From Benincasa hispida (lineage: Eukaryota; Streptophyta; Magnoliopsida; Cucurbitales; Cucurbitaceae), in contig NC_052349.1 of assembly GCF_009727055.1 (NCBI RefSeq), positions 96,138,041 to 96,202,040 of the forward strand: a DNA stretch of 64,000 bases, given 5' to 3'. A program made the translations under genes and the position numbers. Positions 58,221-64,000 of this stretch are shown piece after piece. The number at the start of each line of letters is the position of its first letter. The stretch's first letter is position 1. Under the pieces are notes generated by a model. That model did no database searches and had not been told where the DNA came from. It saw only the letters and a program-made list of their open reading frames with translations.

Positions 58221-58404
58221 TGACGAAGAAGACTTTGGTACAGGGCATGGAACTGAAGGAGGTTGTCGTCAAGTATAGACCTCAACGATGGGTGGAAGAG
58301 TAGAGGTAGCCACAGGTAGAGATGAATCAGGAAGAGGATCGAAAGGAGAAATAACTGCGTAGACAAAGAAATCATCCTCTAATTCCTTATGCTCCCCCTG
58401 ACTC

Positions 58405-59301
58405 TTATTCGAAGAGAAAGACGGTGATGAAAAAAATGGGGTATGTTAAAAAAAATGTGATATCATGAGAGGCAAAATATTTATTTAGACTAGGACAATA
58501 ACACCGATACCCCTTTTGAACACGAGAATAACCAAGGAAAATACATTTTAAGGACTTTGGATCCAGCTTGGTATGTTGAGGCCGAACATCCCGAACAAAG
58601 CAGGTATAACCAAATATTTTGGGTGGAATGGAAAACAAATGTTGCTTGGGGCATAAAGTACGAAAAGATATCTCACCCTTAAGAATGGAAGAGGGCATGC
58701 GATTTATTAAGAAACAAGCTGTGGAAACAGCATCAGCCCAAAAAGATTTTGGAACATGCATCTGAAACATCAAAGCTCTGACTGTCTCAAGGAGATGACG
58801 ATTCTTCCATTCTGCAACCCCATTTTGAGATGGAGTATCGACACAAGAAAATTGATGAAGAATGCCATGGGTATCTAAATAAGACTTGAGTGTATGAGAG
58901 AAATATTCCTTAACATTATCACTCCGTAGGATTTTAAGAGTACCACTAAACTGAGTTTGAATTTCAGTATGGAAGTTATGAAAATGAGAAAGTAACTCAA
59001 AACAACTTTTCATTAAATATAACCACGTAACACAAGAATAGTCATCGACAAATGTAACAAAATACCTAAACCCTCCTTTGGACTCAACAGGACATGGACC
59101 CCAAACATCAGAATGGACTAATTCAAAATGAGCACTAGTTCGTTTATTGACTCGAGGATACAAACTCAAACGATGAAATTTAGCAAACTGACATGACTCA
59201 CAATCTAAAGAAGACAAATGTTGAAGTTGTGGACGAAAACTCTTCAACACAAAGATTGACAGATGACCTAAACGACAATGCTCTTTAAAGGGAGACGACA
59301 C
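58405..59301 (-). pseudogene. Copia element D integrase
   Basis: One open frame of 298 codons. It has the end of the pre-integrase zinc domain (LGHLSIF and CESCQFAKFHR) and the integrase core with FELVHSDVWGPCPV (first Asp), ILRSDNVKEYFS (second Asp) and QNGVAEWKNRHLLE (catalytic Glu, with Trp where Arg is usual). The C-terminal part contains KIFGYTCFVRD and LKCIFLGYSRVQKGYRCY. It catalyses insertion of element DNA in an intact relative. It is separated by frame breaks from gag on one side and RT on the other. Confidence 0.92.
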
Positions 59302-59573
59302 GCTTGAGCATGTAATGGTCGTAGGTGTTTATGGTTCAAAGATGTAAAGACCTTCAAATTCACGCCCTTTACCAATAGTCTGTTTCGTCGTAAGATCCTA
59401 AAATAAGCAATAACCAGGAAAAAATGAGACACAATAATGAAGATCACGAGTGATTTTACTGATCGAAATCAAATTAAACAAGAAATGTGGTAAATTTAAA
59501 ACTGATGACAAAGAAATTGATTCAGTAAGATCGACGACTCCTGATCCTAAAACAGGAGTGGAGGTTCCATCAG

Positions 59574-60669
59574 CTATAGTGACATTAGGTGAAGTGGTAG
59601 ATGTACAAAGGTTAGAGAATAAACTAGGTTATCTGTCATATGGTCTGTAGCGCTAGAGTCAATGACCAATTTTGACGTGGAGGAAAGAAGGCATTTAGAA
59701 ATGTTACCTGTCTCTGCGATGGCCATAATGGGAGTAGAAGATGATGCCTTTAATGACTCTTGATATTGCTGAAATTTAACAAACTCCTCTGCAGAAATCA
59801 TAATTGACTTGTCAAGATTATTAGGGGTAGAGGCGACATGTGCAAAGGGCGATGGCATCCTCTGACCCTTATTCATCAATCTTCTGCATTCACGCTTCGT
59901 ATGGCCAGGTTTATGACAATAATAGCAAACAATACCTCTTGAATTTGATCTTTGGTTATTGGGATGACCTTTGGAGCTATTTGATTCAACCCCCTTATTA
60001 CCTCTATAATCATTTGTGCGCCCAATCAAAGCACTACTAGAATCAGATGACGTAACTGCTTGTGTCTTCTCAATATGAAGTATTCGAGTGTAAGCTTCTT
60101 TCAACAATGAGATATTTGATCTTGACAACACTTGATCTTTGGCCATCTCATATTTAGGTGCAAGACCTACTAAAAAGCTCATGATAAACAACTTTTCACG
60201 TTGAGCCATTAAAACTTTTGGATCCATGCTGATTGGCATCAAGGCATTGAATTCCGCGCATGTATTTTTAACATCCATAAAGTAGCTTGTAAGAGAGTTT
60301 TCTCCTTGATCAGGTTGATATAGAGTCTTACAAACATCAAACACTCTATTAATATTCTCTTTCCTGAATAAAGGAAATCCAAATATTCCAATAGTTCCTT
60401 GACTAATTCACATTGATTTACTAGTTCAACGATTTCACGGTCAATAGAATTCTTGATCTGTAGAAGCATTCTTGAATCCGCCACCAAATCTTTTTATTAG
60501 CATCAATTAGTGGCTCTTCTGTGATGTGATCATCCATCTCCATGCTCTTAATAAAGTAGCGAACATTTGATCTCCATGAATAGTAGTTGGATCCATTCAA
60601 CTTGTGTTCAATTACTTTTGACACCATAGGAACAATCTCAGACATGACTACTGGTTTCTTATCAGCCAT
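59574..60669 (-). pseudogene. Copia element D gag and protease
   Basis: Gag begins at the ATG at 60,667-60,669 (MADKKPVVMSEIVPMVSKVI), followed by LNGSNYYSWRSNVRYFIKSM. Frame shifts near 60,480 and 60,345 divide it. The third piece (60,344-59,574) has the gag body, a CCHC zinc knuckle CYYCHKPGHTKREC, and the start of protease, where the active-site motif reads DSSATDHMT in place of the usual DSGATDHM. The Gly-to-Ser change and the loss of frame soon after suggest an inactive protease. Confidence 0.9.
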
Positions 60670-61152
60670 TACCTCAAAAAATAGACACCGAACAGTAGAG
60701 AATCAAACCCTAATTTACCGAAGAGATGTCTTTACAAGCAGTGAGTATATCTATATATCCCAAACAAACACACCACCAAGAAGAGTCAATAAAACTGAAG
60801 AAACCCACAAAAGACAAACCAAAATAAATGGCACACGTGCCTACACGCGCCAGCGCGTGGACAGACGACAGAGTGGATTGTGGAACAAGCGGTGTGTGAG
60901 CCCCACGCGCTGGTCAGATGAGATTTGAACTTTGGGGTTTTGTAGATCGGCTGCTGGGCTCCTTGACGAACTGGGCAGTGTCAAAAAACTAGCTTTTTTT
61001 TTCCTGCGGTAGCTAACGATGGCGAACGAACCAAAGACGGCGACTGTGAGCAAAAGTGTAAACTCACCTCTCCACAAACCCTAAACGTATCACAAACGGG
61101 TTCTACATTCTCAAACCCTAAGGTTCACAAAACCCTAAGTTTGTTTAGAGAG
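60670..61152 (-). other. Leader between 5' LTR and gag of copia element D
   Basis: Non-coding leader of about 0.48 kb, more GC-rich near 60,830-60,960 (CACGCGCCAGCGCGTGG). Short frames here have no domain. Confidence 0.6.
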
Positions 61153-61164
61153 CTCTGATACCAT
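61153..61164 (-). other. Primer-binding site of copia element D
   Basis: The minus strand reads TGGTATCAGAGC, a perfect initiator tRNA-Met primer site, immediately next to the LTR end at 61,165. Confidence 0.93.
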
Positions 61165-61678
61165 GTAAAACTCTTAGGTTTGAGAAAGAATCAGAATGCT
61201 CTATTCATTCACCAAAGATACGAATATATACCTTAAACAGTGACTTCGAAGACTTCTCTATACAAGATTTAAATTTGAATTGGCAAGCTTTCATCTCCCC
61301 CGCTTCTTAGGCTTGTTGTCTAGCTTTACTTTCGGTTTATCGCTTTATCAATTTGCTTGTTTTTATTTGGCCTTTGTGCCGTTGTATGAACATGATGAGG
61401 GTGCTTAGGGGGTGTCAACCTAGTTGAGAGGCCTGGGTGCGCTTCCTGATCCTTTCTTTCAGTTTTGCCTTGTTTTTCTCATTTTGTTCTTTATTCATGC
61501 TCCTCATATAACTCTCTTGTACCTTGAGCATTAGTCTCTTTTTATTTAATTATAATAAAGAGGCTCGTTTCCGTTTCCAAAAAAAGATATGAATATATAC
61601 AAGTGTACAAAGCATAGAAAAGGAATATATCACAAAATATTTATAAGAATGGAAAACCCTAACTATAGAATTATAACA
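61165..61678 (-). mobile_element. 5' LTR of copia element D, split by a LINE
   Basis: The two LTR parts (61,165-61,231 and 61,601-61,678) together equal about 145 bp and align with 56,390-56,533. It ends ...TTATAACA, followed by the 5-bp target duplication ATACT (61,679-61,683). The interruption is a LINE tail. Confidence 0.9.
61232..61582 (+). mobile_element. 5'-truncated LINE inserted in the LTR
   Basis: About 351 bp ending in a TTATAATAAAGAGGCTCG block and a short A tail, flanked by an 18-bp duplication AAAGATAYGAATATATAC (61,214-61,231 and 61,583-61,600; one mismatch). Size, A tail and duplication length fit L1-type target-primed insertion. No coding domain remains. Confidence 0.85.
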
Positions 61679-61683
61679 ATACT

Positions 61684-63365
61684 TTATTCATATTCCTTCC
61701 AGAGAATCAATGCAAGGCTGGAATTCTTTTGTGTTAATGCTCCTAGAATTTCAGAAAAATTTTGAAGCTTCTGCTAAGCCTTTTATCCCGAGAAGGGAGT
61801 CAACAAATATTGCTTTGCCAAACCAACGAGAAGACTATGTGGACATTGTGAAGACTTCGAATGTCCAACAAAGCTCTATTTTCTCATCAAAGAAACAGAG
61901 CATGGATTCAACCGCTTTTCCTTGTCTGAAGAATTCCCTCGTCTGAAGACATTGTGACCCTTGACATCCCTTCGAAAGAAATTTAAATGGGTTTTGCCGC
62001 CAAGAATATAGTTGTCTCTGCTGATTCACTTTCCAAGATTTTCAGCCCCACACCTGAAGTTGTTTCAAGTCCATTCATTTCCCTATCCAATGAGGTCTAG
62101 CTTTTAAAGGACAAAGCAACAAGTTCCTTCTTCAATGAAAAAGAAGTAAATGCTTGCACTAATAATCTCTCTTGGAATTTCAAGTGATGGCAACCCTCTT
62201 CAACCGGTAGTCCCTTCTCCATTGCTCCACTGCAAAAGTAATCTGGATTCTTCTCCCCCAGCGTGTGACTCTCAACCGTTGATACAAAGAAGATTTTTAA
62301 CTTGTTCAAGCCTTTTCCCAAGCATTTTGCCAGGAAAAAGACTTCGTTTCTAAACTCTTAGTTTATGATTGTGAACTCGGATTTGTTTGAATCTCACTGC
62401 GTCAAAGTTCAACTCCTACGGCTTATACCTGAAAGGTCTGACAAATCTTCTTCGACTTATTCTCCTTTTTCTCTTTCAGATCTTGAAATCCCTGGCTCAA
62501 ATGTAAATTTTGTGAGAGGACTCTCGGCTAGTAATCCAAGCAACTTTCATCACAAAAAACATGACTAAGATGGGGATTCGGAAGGGGATTCATTACCAAG
62601 TGCTAGCAGTAAAGAGCTTGAAAAATATGAAGTAGAGGATTTATGAAATGAAGAAGAGAGTTTATGGGTTTGATAACAACATTTGTCAATTATTTCAACC
62701 AGAGGAAGCTCATTCGATTGGAAAGGTTGAAGTTTCTATATTTACTCCTCTTGATAAGAGTGAAATTCCTAAGCATTCTGCATTCAATAATAGATGCTTG
62801 TGGTATCGTTCTTGGGTGAGTTTTGTTTCTAGATGATTGTGCTTTATTGGGGCTGTTATTTTGTTTAGTCTTCAAGATCCTACCGTAGTTCACCAGAGGC
62901 TTGGAGGCATCTCTAAATGGTTGGTGTTTATCAATTTGTTTGAAGGAAGTTATGATGGTTTTAGCTGTCGCCCCCATTTTTTTCTTTAGTTAAAGTTGAG
63001 TTCGAGAGGTCTTAACAAGTCCTTTAGAAAATTCAAATTGTTTAAGGGGAGGCTTCTGCAATGGCATCTTTCTAGTCATGTTGGTTATGTTTTCTACTCC
63101 AAGCATCAGCTGCTTTATTATGCTTCGAAGTTCTCCATCACTCTTGGCTCTAGCTTCACTCTTTGCTAGTTGTTCAATTCGTTTTGGAATGTTCATTCTA
63201 TGGGTGCTTCTATTGTAGTCTCTTTCAACTCCAAGGATTAGTCTTTTCATTTTTTCTCTTGTTATTCCGATTTTTACATTGTATTCTTTCTTTATTCGTT
63301 TCATTGTAATTTGAGCTTTTGGCTCTTTTATTATATCAATGAAAAAAGTCTTGTTTTCGTTTCAA
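61684..63365 (+). mobile_element. Degenerate LINE-like element with 3' tail
   Basis: The 3' end (about 63,300-63,370) resembles the tail of the LINE at 61,232-61,582: TTTTATTATATCAATGAAAA, CTTGTTTTCGTTTC, then an A-run. Upstream, a frame at 61,710-61,946 and further pieces to 62,836 could be ORF1 remains, but I see no diagnostic domain. RT is absent. It is the right flank of the copia D target, and the copia probably inserted into it. Confidence 0.5.
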
Positions 63366-63369
63366 AAAA

Positions 63370-64000
63370 AATAATAATCAAAAAGTACAACAAACGGATG
63401 CCCATAACAAAGCGCTAAACCTCACCCCCCTCCTAAACCTTCTCCAAAGACTATTTTGTCCCACTAAAAAGTCTATTGTTTCACTCAATCCACACGGCCC
63501 ACAAGAGCACTAAACAACAAGCCTGGCACAAGATCCTCCCCTTATGAAAAAAGGCGAGTTCATCACAATCTCGTCAAACAAAGACCAGCAATCCCTATCA
63601 CAAACCACATCAACCCCAAACATCCTAAAGCACTCATTCCAGATAGAGTAGGTAAACTAGTAGCCCCACAGAAGATTATCAAGATCCTTGATCCTTCTCC
63701 TGCCATCGCCTATCTACAAAGATCACACCATTGTGGGTGCAAAACCAAGGTAGCATGTCGTTGAATACAATCCTGGGTGTTTACTCTTCCATGAAGGACT
63801 TGCTAGACAAAAAACTACACTTGCATAGGAACAATAACCTTCCCAGATATTGTATCATCATCGATCCATTTTACATTTTATTGTTCCAAAGCCTTAATGG
63901 ATTATAGTTGCTTTTCGTTTACTATTAGAGACTTTGGTTTCGAGATGAATCCATGTCCCGATCAACCATTAAAAGGATTCTTTTTTCCACCAATCATCCA
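63370..64000 (-). pseudogene. LINE ORF2 C-terminal region (zf-RVT), opposite strand
   Basis: On the minus strand, HGRVNTQDCIQRHATLVLHP and HPQWCDLC (about 63,830-63,715) match the zf-RVT zinc domain at the end of L1-type ORF2. It is followed by YSIWNECFRMFGVDVVCDRD and the terminal region to about 63,400. Several stops. It continues beyond the window edge and lies tail to tail with the plus-strand LINE. Confidence 0.7.

Noticed and set aside
62990..63304. 104-codon minus-strand frame, Lys/Arg-rich
   Set aside because: Opposite the 3' region of a plus-strand LINE-like element and without any recognised domain.

Overview
The window is nuclear DNA of a flowering plant. Evidence is AT-rich introns with GT-AG borders, a plant-specific gene resembling LAX PANICLE 2 (LAX2), and dense nested Ty1/copia, Ty3/gypsy, LINE, SINE, TRIM, MULE and hAT-type elements. 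Short foldback elements and LTR families look like those I associate with Cucurbitaceae, but that placement is tentative. No rRNA, functional tRNA gene, CRISPR array or prokaryotic sequence was seen.

Layout. 1-8,097: 3' part of a Ty3/gypsy (Athila/Tat-like) element, +strand: gag tail, protease, reverse transcriptase (RT), RNase H, integrase, polypurine tract and a 1.68-kb 3' LTR. Its RT/RNase H segment is present twice around a single N at 1,096. 8,098-13,240: pieces of two minus-strand copia elements, two truncated copies of one large LTR family, a minisatellite and a hairpin. 13,240-29,094: intergenic DNA and the only well-supported host gene, a four-exon LAX2-like gene (16,571-29,094) whose third intron is about 11.1 kb and holds SINEs and foldback elements. 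29,095-35,200: LTR fragments, a tandem LTR-like pair and small MITEs. 35,201-47,270: a minus-strand copia element split by a large insertion. 47,271-48,525: a MULE-type element with a perfect 9-bp target duplication. 49,880-51,517: fragment of an unrecognised host gene abutting a solo LTR. 52,590-56,389: LINE fragments, a gutted copia with a nested hAT-type element, and a TRIM. 56,390-61,678: a nearly full-length minus-strand copia element with a 5-bp target duplication and a LINE inserted in its 5' LTR. 61,684-64,000: more LINE remains.

The most unusual object is at 38,419-46,852. A 2.05-kb LTR with an intact tRNA-Met-type primer site leads into about 2.5 kb of apparently non-coding internal DNA, and the whole unit is then mirrored. 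The arms are about 3.85 kb each, judged by eye roughly 85% alike, around a 14-bp spacer at 42,982-42,995. Each arm carries a cluster of about a dozen degenerate copies of a short motif built on CGATCG followed by a TAG-like triplet. The same motif occurs in all five LTR copies of this family in the window. It looks like a non-autonomous derivative of a copia family that has become a giant palindrome and could form a long hairpin in RNA or DNA.

All retroelement reading frames here except parts of the 56-61 kb copia are badly broken. The annotation is therefore mostly of relics; the one gene expected to act for the plant is the LAX2-like gene.
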